Of a stretch of 33,734 nucleotides of DNA, positions 8,481 to 16,093 are shown one piece after another. The stretch is taken from the NCBI GenBank assembly GCA_964607765.1, contig CAZSNT010000117.1, positions 1 to 33,734 on the forward strand, read 5' to 3'. Below the pieces are notes generated by a model. The model searched no databases and was not told where the DNA came from. It was given only the letters and a program-made list of their open reading frames with translations. How positions within the stretch are numbered: position 1 is the first letter of the stretch; every line of letters begins with the position of its first letter. Position numbers and translations under genes: made by a program. Source of the DNA: CAZSNT01 sp964607765 (GTDB taxonomy: Bacteria; Verrucomicrobiota; Lentisphaeria; Oligosphaerales; JABHEG01).

Positions 8481-8519
8481 CGAATGAGTCACTGAGTCAT
8501 TCGGTCACCGAGTCATCCG
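8481..8519. repeat. 8-bp tandem repeat block, copy 1
   Basis: Four imperfect octamers run from 8485 to 8516: TGAGTCAC, TGAGTCAT, TCGGTCAC, CGAGTCAT, then CCG. A matching block lies at 18571-18610. Both lie right after 19-bp repeats, so the two repeat types form one composite element. Bases 8505-8519 also encode the last four codons and the stop (Arg-Met-Thr-Arg-stop) of the minus-strand hydrolase gene. Confidence 0.85.
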
Positions 8520-9668
8520 AAGGAAGTCTGCAATGTTCCGGACGACTGACACGCGTTGTGAAAAGAGCAGGAAGTGGTCCTCCCCGGGGTAGTAGTGAGA
8601 GGCGACGTCGGCTCCGCCATGCCTCAGCACGGCTTCGCAGCGTCGGACGCCGCTGGCCGGGATCCGCCGATCCTCCTCGCCGTGGATAATCAGGAACGGT
8701 TTCGCAGCGGCGTTGCTGACGAAGCCGGGAGTTCCAGTGATATCCCGCTCAAGGACAGGCGAGATCAACACGACCCCCCGGTACCGGCCTCCGTGATCCC
8801 GGACGGCGCGTGTGACGCCTGTGCCGCCGTTCGACAGGCCCGCCAACCAGACCGTGGTGTGGTCCAGGGACGGCTCGGCCACGCAATGCTGGTGGACCGC
8901 GTTCAGCACGGCGCAGTCGCGGTCACGGAACCAGTTGCCGCAACCATAGGTTGGCGCGATCACCGCGCAGCCTTCCGCGTCGGCAAGCTCCTTGAGTACC
9001 CACGTGTAGCCCTTGAAGTTGCCAAGGCTCCCGTGCAGGAAGATCAGGACGGGATAGGACTCCCGCTCCAGGTGTCGCGGCACGTACGCGTAGAAGTGGA
9101 GAAGGCGGCGCCTGCCCGTGAAAATGTCTTCGTAACACATGCCCAGGGCCGACCCGGCTTCCACGAACCTGGCGTCCTGCCGCATCTCGCGGTAGACATC
9201 GAGAAACAGACGCCGCACGCGCTTGCCCTTGCGTGGACCGATGAACGGGTCGAGGACGCCGAACAGGTACGAGCCCAGCTTCAGTTGATCGATCTCGGGC
9301 ACGATGTTCGGGAGCGCGAATTTGCGGAACGCCGCGTTGCCGGTGTGGACCTGCCTGAAGTTGCCGTCAGGGACAGCCCCTGCAGGCGCCCTGGCCACCG
9401 CACCGCCCAGACACACGAAGCTTGCGAACACCGCCCCGCCCACCAGCACGCCGCCGATCAGTCGCGTCTTCCGGCTCCACAGCAGCCACAGACACAGCGA
9501 CGCCACCAACACGAGCACGAACGCCCCGCCAACCAGCCGCCCACCCGCCGTCTCCCCTCGCAGCAGCAGAAGGCATGGCAGGCAAAGCAGAGGTACCGTC
9601 GCAGCGGCGTGCATCACGCACAGCGCAACCACCGTACTCCGTCTGAGTTGACGCTTGCCGGCAGTCAC
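8505..9668 (-). CDS. Membrane-anchored alpha/beta-hydrolase (esterase-like)
   Basis: The protein has 387 residues from a GTG at 9668 that overlaps the upstream stop as GTGA, with AAGGGG about ten bases before it. Residues 12-36, 44-64 and 70-92 are hydrophobic membrane segments. The hydrolase domain covers about 185-385, with oxyanion motif LHGS (211-214), nucleophile elbow GLSNGG (Ser279), then Asp333 in HGEEDRRIP and His365 in PGEDHF, a complete catalytic triad. Residues 100-185, between the membrane part and the hydrolase, match nothing I know. Known: this fold covers esterases, lipases and peptidases, so the substrate cannot be read off. It is coupled to the serpin-like gene. Its C-terminus is written by a dispersed repeat, so it may differ from relatives. 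Confidence 0.85.
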   Translation of the reverse strand: MTAGKRQLRRSTVVALCVMHAAATVPLLCLPCLLLLRGETAGGRLVGGAFVLVLVASLCLWLLWSRKTRLIGGVLVGGAVFASFVCLGGAVARAPAGAVPDGNFRQVHTGNAAFRKFALPNIVPEIDQLKLGSYLFGVLDPFIGPRKGKRVRRLFLDVYREMRQDARFVEAGSALGMCYEDIFTGRRRLLHFYAYVPRHLERESYPVLIFLHGSLGNFKGYTWVLKELADAEGCAVIAPTYGCGNWFRDRDCAVLNAVHQHCVAEPSLDHTTVWLAGLSNGGTGVTRAVRDHGGRYRGVVLISPVLERDITGTPGFVSNAAAKPFLIIHGEEDRRIPASGVRRCEAVLRHGGADVASHYYPGEDHFLLFSQRVSVVRNIADFLRMTR

Positions 9669-11002
9669 CCTTCGTCCCACCCCTTGAGCAGCTCTGCATT
9701 GTCGACCCACATCACGAAGTACGGTTCCTCCGCACCGCGCTTACGCATGCAGAGCAGGAACGGCCGATTGAATATGTAGCGGGCGCTCTTGCACATCGCG
9801 ACCACCTTTGATTCGGACCGGAGTTCGGCGCCGGTGCGGTCAAGCCGGAAGTAGATGTCTTGGCGTGCGATGTCGATCCTCCGCCCAAAAAGCGACGGAT
9901 TCGTGAAGCGCTGCCCGATGAGTTCCGTGAAATCGTGCTGGATGGCCCACACCATGTCCGGCACCAGCAATTCGTCGGCCGTCAGGAACGACGCAGGTCG
10001 ACCCGACGCGATCTTCTCCCGGACCGCGTCGTACGTGGCTCTGAGCGTGGAGTCTGGTTCCACCAATGCCACGAGCAACTGGCTGGGCGCCGAGGTCCGG
10101 TCCAGATCGATGACGCACTCGTCAATCCCGCCCGTCTCGTCGCGGCGCCGATACAGAACGGATGGCTGCCGTCGCAGTTTCCGGTAGCCGTACTTGTCTC
10201 GGCGCCGGATCCCGAACGAGTTCACTTGCGTCTCACGGCCTGATCGGTCCACGAACAGCATCGGCTCACGGCTCTGGAAGTAGGGGCGCGCAAAGCGCAC
10301 ATTGGCCTCGAGATATGCGTAGGCGACAAACGAATCAGGCGGTATCCCGTCGAACTGAGGCGGCTCCTTCTCCGGGAACTTCCTCCTGAGCCCTGCGGCA
10401 ATCTCCTCCAAAATGCCCTTGTCGTGCCAGCCGGCCGCCGTGTAGAGCGCCTCTCCCGGTACATGGGGTCGCGGGTCCGGTGCACGGTTGAGCGCGACCA
10501 TGCACGTGGGTGACTCGTCAAGCTGGACCCGGCCGCCGGCCAGTGTCGCAGCAAGCGTTTTCCACGCCGCGGCAAAGGACGCACACCACACAACGTTCTC
10601 TCCCGACGCAAGCGGCTCGTCCAGCGTGGCCGCGACCCGCGTCCGGCGCAGTTGAGTCGAAACCCCGCGAAACGTCGGCGACTGCAACGGCGCGGCAAGC
10701 CGGTCGCCCCCGAAGAACCACCACGCAAGACCGACGAGAGCCGCGGCAGTCACGGCAACAACGACAAGCGGCCGCCGCGAGCGCGGGACTCGTGCCCACA
10801 TCGCTGCCGCCCGGCCCTGCACCCGCCCCAATACTTGCTGAGGCCGGCGGGCCACCACCAGCGCCGCTGTGATCATGCAGCCAAGCGCCAAGGCCAAGGC
10901 CGCAACCATCGCAGCAACGGGGAACAGGACGAGCCCAACCCCCAGAGCAACCGCAACCCCGAGCCGCAACGCCCACGCCAAGTTGGGTTGGTGTTCACTC
11001 AT
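9665..11002 (-). CDS. Membrane-anchored, degenerate serpin-fold protein
   Basis: The protein has 445 residues; I chose the ATG at 11002 (GAGG four bases upstream), with a TTG at 11044 as a weaker alternative. Residues 11-50 form one or two membrane segments and 78-97 another. From about residue 135 the order of elements follows a serpin: ENVVWCASFAAAWKTL for helix B (family NVVISPLSISAALAML), FVAYAYLEANVRFARPYF for strand 3A, then LLVALVEPDSTL, a hinge-like DRTGAELRSESKVVAM (388-403) and C-terminal IFNRPFLLCMRKR for the ADHPFLFFIR signature. The hinge lacks the small alanines needed for loop insertion and the reactive loop looks very short. I therefore infer a non-inhibitory serpin relative. 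It overlaps the hydrolase gene by four bases and follows the NlpC/P60 gene by 48 bp. The serpin assignment is by eye. Confidence 0.7.
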   Translation of the reverse strand: MSEHQPNLAWALRLGVAVALGVGLVLFPVAAMVAALALALGCMITAALVVARRPQQVLGRVQGRAAAMWARVPRSRRPLVVVAVTAAALVGLAWWFFGGDRLAAPLQSPTFRGVSTQLRRTRVAATLDEPLASGENVVWCASFAAAWKTLAATLAGGRVQLDESPTCMVALNRAPDPRPHVPGEALYTAAGWHDKGILEEIAAGLRRKFPEKEPPQFDGIPPDSFVAYAYLEANVRFARPYFQSREPMLFVDRSGRETQVNSFGIRRRDKYGYRKLRRQPSVLYRRRDETGGIDECVIDLDRTSAPSQLLVALVEPDSTLRATYDAVREKIASGRPASFLTADELLVPDMVWAIQHDFTELIGQRFTNPSLFGRRIDIARQDIYFRLDRTGAELRSESKVVAMCKSARYIFNRPFLLCMRKRGAEEPYFVMWVDNAELLKGWDEG

Positions 11003-11050
11003 ACTGCCTCGACCTGGCGTGACCGGCACGCCTTGCGACCGCAACCCTCT

Positions 11051-11773
11051 TCATTCAAGCCGCCGCCAACGCAGCACTGACGCCGGCATGCGGAACCAGC
11101 CGTTCTCCACCGGCACGCGGCCTCTGAATACCTGCCCCAGAGCAGGATCCGCTTCGAGCCATTCGCCATCGCCCAGGTGGACCAGGACGTGGACGCCGTC
11201 GTGGGTTACGGCCAGGTCGCCGGGCGCGAGGCGGGCCGGGTCGATCCCGTTGATCGAGTCCGCGGCGAACAGGAATCGCGTCCAGTTCCGGTACTCGTCC
11301 TTCAGCGCGCGGGCCGAGCAGTCATACCACCACAGGGAAAACGCGCTCCGGATGTGGGTCGGGTTCAGACGCCGCAATCCCTCGCGCAGGTGGGCGTTGA
11401 TCAGGCCTCTGCGCACCAGCCCCGAACAGTCGATCCCAAACCTGTTCTCGCCGCCCCAGATGTAGCGGACGCTTTCATAGCGCCGCAGTGCGGCAACGTA
11501 ACACGAGCGCAACCTCTGCACATTCAGTGCCCTGCCCGGAGCGAGCAACGCGAGCATCACAAGCCCCAAAACGCCCAACGGCACAAGTCGCGCCCGTTTT
11601 CTCCGCCACAGCAGCGCACTGGCGCCCAGCAGCAGCGCGGGCAGGGCCGTCACCAGGAACAGTCTGAGCAGCCCGATGTTGACCGGATAGGACCAGAAGA
11701 ACAGCACGGCCCCCAACAGCCCGAACCAGCCAAGCCGCAGCAGGGCCCTGACATCCGTCTTGCGCTCAGTCAT
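11051..11773 (-). CDS. Membrane-anchored NlpC/P60-type cysteine peptidase
   Basis: The protein has 240 residues from the ATG at 11773 (AGGA seven bases upstream). An earlier in-frame ATG at 11932 overlaps the upstream stop as ATGA, but the added 53 residues look non-coding. Residues 11-56 form two membrane segments and 62-80 a third. The catalytic domain begins near 95: YIWGGENRFGIDCSGLVRRG carries Cys116, and GVHVLVHLGDGEWLEAD carries His195. Known: NlpC/P60 enzymes cleave peptidoglycan stem peptides, and some related members act on other amides. With its membrane anchor it probably faces the periplasm. It sits directly upstream of the serpin-like and hydrolase genes in what looks like one operon. 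Confidence 0.85.
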   Translation of the reverse strand: MTERKTDVRALLRLGWFGLLGAVLFFWSYPVNIGLLRLFLVTALPALLLGASALLWRRKRARLVPLGVLGLVMLALLAPGRALNVQRLRSCYVAALRRYESVRYIWGGENRFGIDCSGLVRRGLINAHLREGLRRLNPTHIRSAFSLWWYDCSARALKDEYRNWTRFLFAADSINGIDPARLAPGDLAVTHDGVHVLVHLGDGEWLEADPALGQVFRGRVPVENGWFRMPASVLRWRRLE

Positions 11774-11928
11774 GCTGCGGTCCTGTCCTGTCACTCGCCC
11801 CCCGGAAACGGCCATCGACAGGCCTCCGCATCCCCCCGTCTGAGTTCCGTCCCGCCTTCCTGGACGGGACGGCAGCAGGAGCGAGACTTCAGCGAACGGC
11901 TCTGATCGCACCTGTCTCAACCCGGTTC

Positions 11929-12213
11929 TCATGCCGGCATCATGAGGCCCAGCAGGACGAGGCTCAGAAAGGCAATGAAGATGGGGCCATACCTGCGTTG
12001 ATTGCTGTCACCGTATCTGAACGAGAGGACCGGCGCAAGCATGAACAGGATCAGATGGACAGAGAGAAGCAATTCCCGGACAGCGGAGTCCCTGGGGTCG
12101 ATCGAGCAGGGCTTGAGCAGGAAGGGAATCATGCAGTACATGCCGATCGCCGTCCACCAGCCCGGATAGCACAGATCCTCCTGGATTGACCTCAGCGACA
12201 CAGTCGGCCTCAC
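11929..12213 (-). CDS. Small membrane protein of unknown function
   Basis: The protein has 94 residues from a GTG at 12213 that overlaps the upstream gene's stop as GTGA; a longer reading to 12387 would run through that gene. Three hydrophobic stretches are visible: WWTAIGMYCMIPFLL, LLLSVHLILFMLAPVLSF and FIAFLSLVLLGLMM. I recognise no family. Its stop lies at the alternative ATGA start of the NlpC/P60 gene, which suggests one transcript from 12746 to 8505. Confidence 0.65.
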   Translation of the reverse strand: MRPTVSLRSIQEDLCYPGWWTAIGMYCMIPFLLKPCSIDPRDSAVRELLLSVHLILFMLAPVLSFRYGDSNQRRYGPIFIAFLSLVLLGLMMPA

Positions 12214-12746
12214 TGCAACGCCGCGTAACTCTCGGTCGGTGCAAACCGTGGGAACAGACGGCAGGACACTTGGTTCACGAGTCGCCCCTGCCGGAAGACG
12301 TAGACCGAACTCAGGTTCTCGACGACGTCCTTGAAATCCACCGGGACTTCCGAGCCGTTCAGAGGCCGGCCGTATTGGTACCGACACGAGGCGATGTGCG
12401 TGCCTTCCGGGTCGATCTGGTCTCTCATGATCAGTTGGCCAAGGGAGTAGAGCTCAAACGTAGTGTACCCGGCCCAGCGATTGATCCACAGGCCGTGCTT
12501 CATGCCGTGCCAGTGTGCCCCTGCACGGACTGAGAAGGCCCCGTTCTTACTCGATCTGCAGTGGAATGAAGTCCCGTGCGGCCTGGACGTCTTCCCGGAA
12601 CCGAGCCGGTACTCGCGCGTCCCTGTGTCCCTATCCACATGGAGCCTGCTTCTGGAGGCCAGGCCTCGGGCGAGAGCCCATTGTGCGAGAGCTCCGGCTG
12701 CAAACGCCAGGATGAGCACTTTCGGGCTGTGGGACTTCGCAGCCAT
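12210..12746 (-). CDS. Exported protein with MORN-like repeats, unknown function
   Basis: The protein has 178 residues from the ATG at 12746, with GGAGG about 12 bases upstream. Residues 7-25 (SPKVLILAFAAGALAQWAL) form a signal peptide or membrane anchor. The rest has aromatic-rich, Gly-centred segments (HGLWINRWAGYTTFELYSLG, CRYQYGRPLNGSEV, SVYVFRQGRLVNQV) that look like MORN-variant repeats of the YwqK type. That resemblance is weak and implies no function. The stop overlaps the next gene's GTG, so it probably leads a coupled run of five genes down to 8505. Confidence 0.65.
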   Translation of the reverse strand: MAAKSHSPKVLILAFAAGALAQWALARGLASRSRLHVDRDTGTREYRLGSGKTSRPHGTSFHCRSSKNGAFSVRAGAHWHGMKHGLWINRWAGYTTFELYSLGQLIMRDQIDPEGTHIASCRYQYGRPLNGSEVPVDFKDVVENLSSVYVFRQGRLVNQVSCRLFPRFAPTESYAALQ

Positions 12747-12877
12747 GTGTGGCCCCCGCCTCCGGGCTGAACTGCTGACAGTCTCGGCGCCTCCTCGCAC
12801 CTCTACTCGGGTTCTACCCCGAGCCAGGCCCTCATGCAAGGGCAGGGCGGATGCCGGGCCGCCGGCCCTGCAGTCGA

Positions 12878-13891
12878 TTAAGGGGTTCGCGCGAACTCTC
12901 TCCTGAAGTGCTGCCACTCGTCCTGGTCCATCTCCCACTCGCAGTAGATGGCGATGCCGGCGTAGTGGCGGGGCAGTGTCGCGTGAGCGCTCAGCCCGGC
13001 GTGGATGCCGCGCAGTGCGTTGCGGAGATTCTCTACGTGGGCGAAGTGGTATCCCACGCCCGGGTCGTCATAGACCGGGACGCCCAGGAGAACTTGCGTG
13101 TCCCCGGACCAAGCCAGAATCTCCAACGTCCAGTCGTGCATCAGCCGCTGGTAGCACTTGGGGACGCGGATCGCAGTGTCGTACATCATGGGCGCCACCT
13201 GGTCGACTCGGCGCGCGACCTCGCGGAAGTAGGTCTCGTCCCAGTGCACGTTGGGGAACGGATGCCAGCGCGTGGGCGGCGGGTAGGCGGCAACCGACAG
13301 GATCTTGCCGGCGGGCATCGCTGCACGGAGCTCGTCGAGCAAGACCAGGAAATCGCGCGTGCCGGACGGCATGGGCTCGATGTTGACCTGAACACCTGCG
13401 AGCCCTGGGTGGGCTGCGAGAAGGTCGGCCACGGACGCAATGAAGCGTCTCCGCCACCCGCTGGATGCCGGAAAACAGTGCCTGCCCAGAACGCCACCGA
13501 TCCACGGGACGACGCGGAGGGAGCCGCACTGGTCGAGGAACAGCTCGGCCTGGTCTGCATCGACTGGCGCGATTTCCCCGGTTGGGCTGCACGGGCAGAG
13601 GTGCGGGAAGACATACGTGATCCCGTGCCTGGTCAGAAGGTCCGCGAGCTCCCGGATTCTCCGTTCGCTCCGGAACAGCGTCGTATCCCTGCGGTTGCGC
13701 TCGAACCATGCATTGTCCCCGAGCCAGCCGTGCTGGAGCCAGATCCCGTTCGTGCCCAGATCGTGCCGGCCGTCACGGATGCGTTTTCCGGGCGACCAAA
13801 GGAGATAGACCACCCCCAGGGCACCAAGCACGATGAAAAACAGGAGAACCGTGCTCCAAGGCGGGCGTTTGAGGCGTTCGGGGAGTTTCAT
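12878..13891 (-). CDS. Membrane-anchored GH18-like TIM-barrel protein with altered catalytic motif
   Basis: The protein has 337 residues from an ATG at 13891; in-frame ATGs at 13978 and 13990 are alternatives (the former has GGAG six bases upstream) but add an unconvincing N-terminus. Residues 13-32 are a membrane anchor. The rest reads as a TIM barrel: TNGIWLQHGWLGDN at strand 1, ITYVFPHLCP, then LAGVQVNIEP at the strand-4 position, VAPMMYDTA at strand 6, and GIAIYCEWEMD near the end. In GH18 chitinases the strand-4 motif is DGxDxDxE. Here the Glu is kept and the aspartates are replaced by Ala, Gln and Asn. It may be a binding protein or a retaining enzyme with a different mechanism. It stands alone, with 131 bp to the next gene. 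Confidence 0.7.
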   Translation of the reverse strand: MKLPERLKRPPWSTVLLFFIVLGALGVVYLLWSPGKRIRDGRHDLGTNGIWLQHGWLGDNAWFERNRRDTTLFRSERRIRELADLLTRHGITYVFPHLCPCSPTGEIAPVDADQAELFLDQCGSLRVVPWIGGVLGRHCFPASSGWRRRFIASVADLLAAHPGLAGVQVNIEPMPSGTRDFLVLLDELRAAMPAGKILSVAAYPPPTRWHPFPNVHWDETYFREVARRVDQVAPMMYDTAIRVPKCYQRLMHDWTLEILAWSGDTQVLLGVPVYDDPGVGYHFAHVENLRNALRGIHAGLSAHATLPRHYAGIAIYCEWEMDQDEWQHFRREFARTP

Positions 13892-14128
13892 TCGTCCACG
13901 ATCGTGTAAATGGGCACCCGGAGTGTTGACTTGGTTCCTCCTTGCATTGGTCCATCCTGGGGAGCGGACGCTCTTCATCCTATTCTCCATCCCAGACCAA
14001 GTCGGCTACGTCGCGGCCGGCATGCTTGCATCGCAGTCGATCGTGCCAAAAGCCGGCGTTACTCCGCATGGGCAGTCGTTCCGCTTGGAAGCAGAGCGGG
14101 ATGAAGAGTTGGCATGTCGAGTTGGCTG

Positions 14129-14671
14129 CTACAGTTCCTGCGTGCCTTCGCCTCTGGTCTCCTGCAGTCTGCGCCACAGGGTTGCCAGACCGGGGGCTTG
14201 GAGGAATAGCGCCAAGCCGATGGCGAGTTGGGCGAGGTTGCCCGCCAGGCGGGCCCAGGAACTGATCGGATAGCGGAAACCCCCAAATCGCTCGGTCCTC
14301 GCCTCGAGCACGAAGGTGGTGGCCGTCTGTACAAGCTGCGGGATAACGCTCACCAGGAGCATCAGCCCCAGGCAACAGAACGCGACGGTCAGGACGTCTT
14401 CCTTGGACCAGGTCACGGCAATGCTGATCTCGCCGTCACGGGGAACGAGTCGTGACGCGACCCCTTCGCTCTTCACGACGATCAGCACGCACACTGCGAA
14501 ATGCAGCAGCGAGGGCGCGGTTGCCATCAGCGCCCACAGCCACGGGAAGGCGTCCTCTGTGTGCGTGAGGGTCAACGGACTCAGAACGTACGGCAGGTAT
14601 GCCAGGTAGCGGACAAGGACGTAAATGCCTGTCAGCTTCAGGACAAGGGCTGTGAGTTCGCGTTTGGTCAT
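14129..14671 (-). CDS. Polytopic membrane protein, unknown function
   Basis: The protein has 180 residues from the ATG at 14671, with AAGGA five bases upstream. Four hydrophobic segments are visible: near 8-30, 43-66, 92-117 and 143-163. Residues between segments 2 and 3 hold a soluble loop with a SKED motif. I recognise no family. It follows the serpin gene by 29 bp and is probably co-transcribed with it. Confidence 0.7.
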   Translation of the reverse strand: MTKRELTALVLKLTGIYVLVRYLAYLPYVLSPLTLTHTEDAFPWLWALMATAPSLLHFAVCVLIVVKSEGVASRLVPRDGEISIAVTWSKEDVLTVAFCCLGLMLLVSVIPQLVQTATTFVLEARTERFGGFRYPISSWARLAGNLAQLAIGLALFLQAPGLATLWRRLQETRGEGTQEL

Positions 14672-14700
14672 GATTGTCCTTGTCCCTATCCCATTCCCGG

Positions 14701-16020
14701 TCAGCTATCCGCAACAGCTGTCTGTCCGGCGGTCTCTCGGGGATCGGATACCCAGCCGGCGAAGAGGACGCTGCGGCTTTGGCTGTGCACCACCATGTAG
14801 ACGAACGGATGGTCGGCGTGGAATTGGACTGGGGGCGGTCGCATTGGTGCCGCACTGCAGCCAACCGAGTAGTGCACGATCGTCGTCGCGGCAGCGGCTT
14901 CCGTGCCCTTCTCGTGCACTTCAATCCACGCGTCGTGACACGCGGCAGATATGTAGACGCGAGACGCCTGGGGCGTGCTGTGTATCATTCGACGAAAATC
15001 GCCTCTTCGTCGGTCAAACGCGTCATGGACCCCCATTGCCGCAAGCGTGCCTCTGATATCAACATGGCTTCGAATCTCGAATTTCGGGAAGAGAACATCC
15101 ACGTCGCAGACGAGCGCGTTGTCGCTCAACTCGCTGACAACGTCCGTCGTTGTCAGTTCCATCAGGTCCCTGACCGGCAGGGCCTTCTTGGGGAGCAGCA
15201 CGATCATGGAGTAGGTGTTCCCGATGTAGGGGAGTTCAAGGAACTGAAAGGTCTCGTTGCTGGCATACCGCAGCAGGGACAGCTGATGCATCATGGGCGT
15301 TTTCGTCTGTTCCGAGGGACTGAGGTAGAACGGCAGATCGCGTGTGGCACGCCGCTCAAAACGGCTGCCCCAGTCTGCCTTGAGATACACGGCGCTCACG
15401 ATTGCCAGGGCCGCCTCCTCAATGGTCCCAGGGCTGCTCTTCGACCGGAAGTCACGCGCTGTGACAACTTGGCTGATTCTCTCGCGAGTCTTCTCGGACA
15501 CCCAGGCGTTGATCTCGCTGCTGACCCGCTCCCCGTCCCGGAACCGCACGCCATGCAGAACGGCTCCGAAGGCGTCCTGCACTTGCTTCCTGTATCCGTC
15601 CTGGAAGCGCGCGTAGGTGTCGTCCAGCCACGCGCCGTTGGCCATACTCAGGTCGATCCGTCTGTGCTTGGCAGCGGCCACCAGTTGCTGGCGTAGAGAC
15701 GTCAGGTCGGCGAGGAGTCGCGCGTCGTCCTGGGGAAAATGAAGGGCCCGGGCCAGTTGCTGCCTCGTTCTGCCACCACTGGCAACGTAACCCATGGCCA
15801 GGCCGTGGAACACGCTCTGCGGAGACAGGATAGTGTTGGGCGGCGCACTTTCCGCACCAGCGCATTGTTTGAGCAGATCGATCGCGAACGCGTTGATGCG
15901 TTTGCTGATTCCGGGAGCTGCGGTGCGGGACTGCCGGGACGGCGTTGCGCCGAGGAGCAGGAGGACAGCAGTGGTGTATGCCGCAGCGCGTAGCGCAGTG
16001 TTTGGTGCTGATGGCCTCAC
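14701..16020 (-). CDS. Serpin (secreted serine protease inhibitor, inhibitory-type hinge)
   Basis: The protein has 439 residues from a GTG at 16020, with AGGAGG ten bases upstream; starting there gives a signal peptide (11-25) and avoids overlap with the neighbouring gene. Serpin landmarks occur in order: NTILSPQSVFHGLAMGYVAS (62-81), IVSAVYLKADWGSRF (207-221), LELPYIGNTYSMIVLLPKK (261-279), LFPKFEI (310-316) and HADHPFVYMVV (401-411). The hinge EKGTEAAAATT (370-380) has the small residues that inhibitory serpins need. Counting Glu370 as P17 puts P1-P1' at Val386-Gly387, which would suit an elastase-like protease. Known: bacterial serpins trap serine or cysteine proteases by loop insertion. 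Inferred: an exported inhibitor guarding the envelope. A Cys at P2' is unusual. Confidence 0.93.
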   Translation of the reverse strand: MRPSAPNTALRAAAYTTAVLLLLGATPSRQSRTAAPGISKRINAFAIDLLKQCAGAESAPPNTILSPQSVFHGLAMGYVASGGRTRQQLARALHFPQDDARLLADLTSLRQQLVAAAKHRRIDLSMANGAWLDDTYARFQDGYRKQVQDAFGAVLHGVRFRDGERVSSEINAWVSEKTRERISQVVTARDFRSKSSPGTIEEAALAIVSAVYLKADWGSRFERRATRDLPFYLSPSEQTKTPMMHQLSLLRYASNETFQFLELPYIGNTYSMIVLLPKKALPVRDLMELTTTDVVSELSDNALVCDVDVLFPKFEIRSHVDIRGTLAAMGVHDAFDRRRGDFRRMIHSTPQASRVYISAACHDAWIEVHEKGTEAAAATTIVHYSVGCSAAPMRPPPVQFHADHPFVYMVVHSQSRSVLFAGWVSDPRETAGQTAVADS

Positions 16021-16093
16021 GAACCTCGTTCCTCCTGCACGATTGGCGTCCGGCTTGGCCGGCGCGATGTCAACGCCTCGCGTTTCTCTCTTC

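Noticed and set aside
6917..8689. 590-residue open frame crossing the N gap
   Set aside because: It is antisense to the acyltransferase gene and then translates the 19-bp repeat and Ns; an artefact.
11774..11932. Longer NlpC/P60 start at 11932 (ATGA overlap)
   Set aside because: The extra 53 residues are Arg/Gly/Ser-rich without hydrophobic pattern, and the ATG at 11773 has an AGGA site and starts just before the first membrane segment. It remains a possible alternative.
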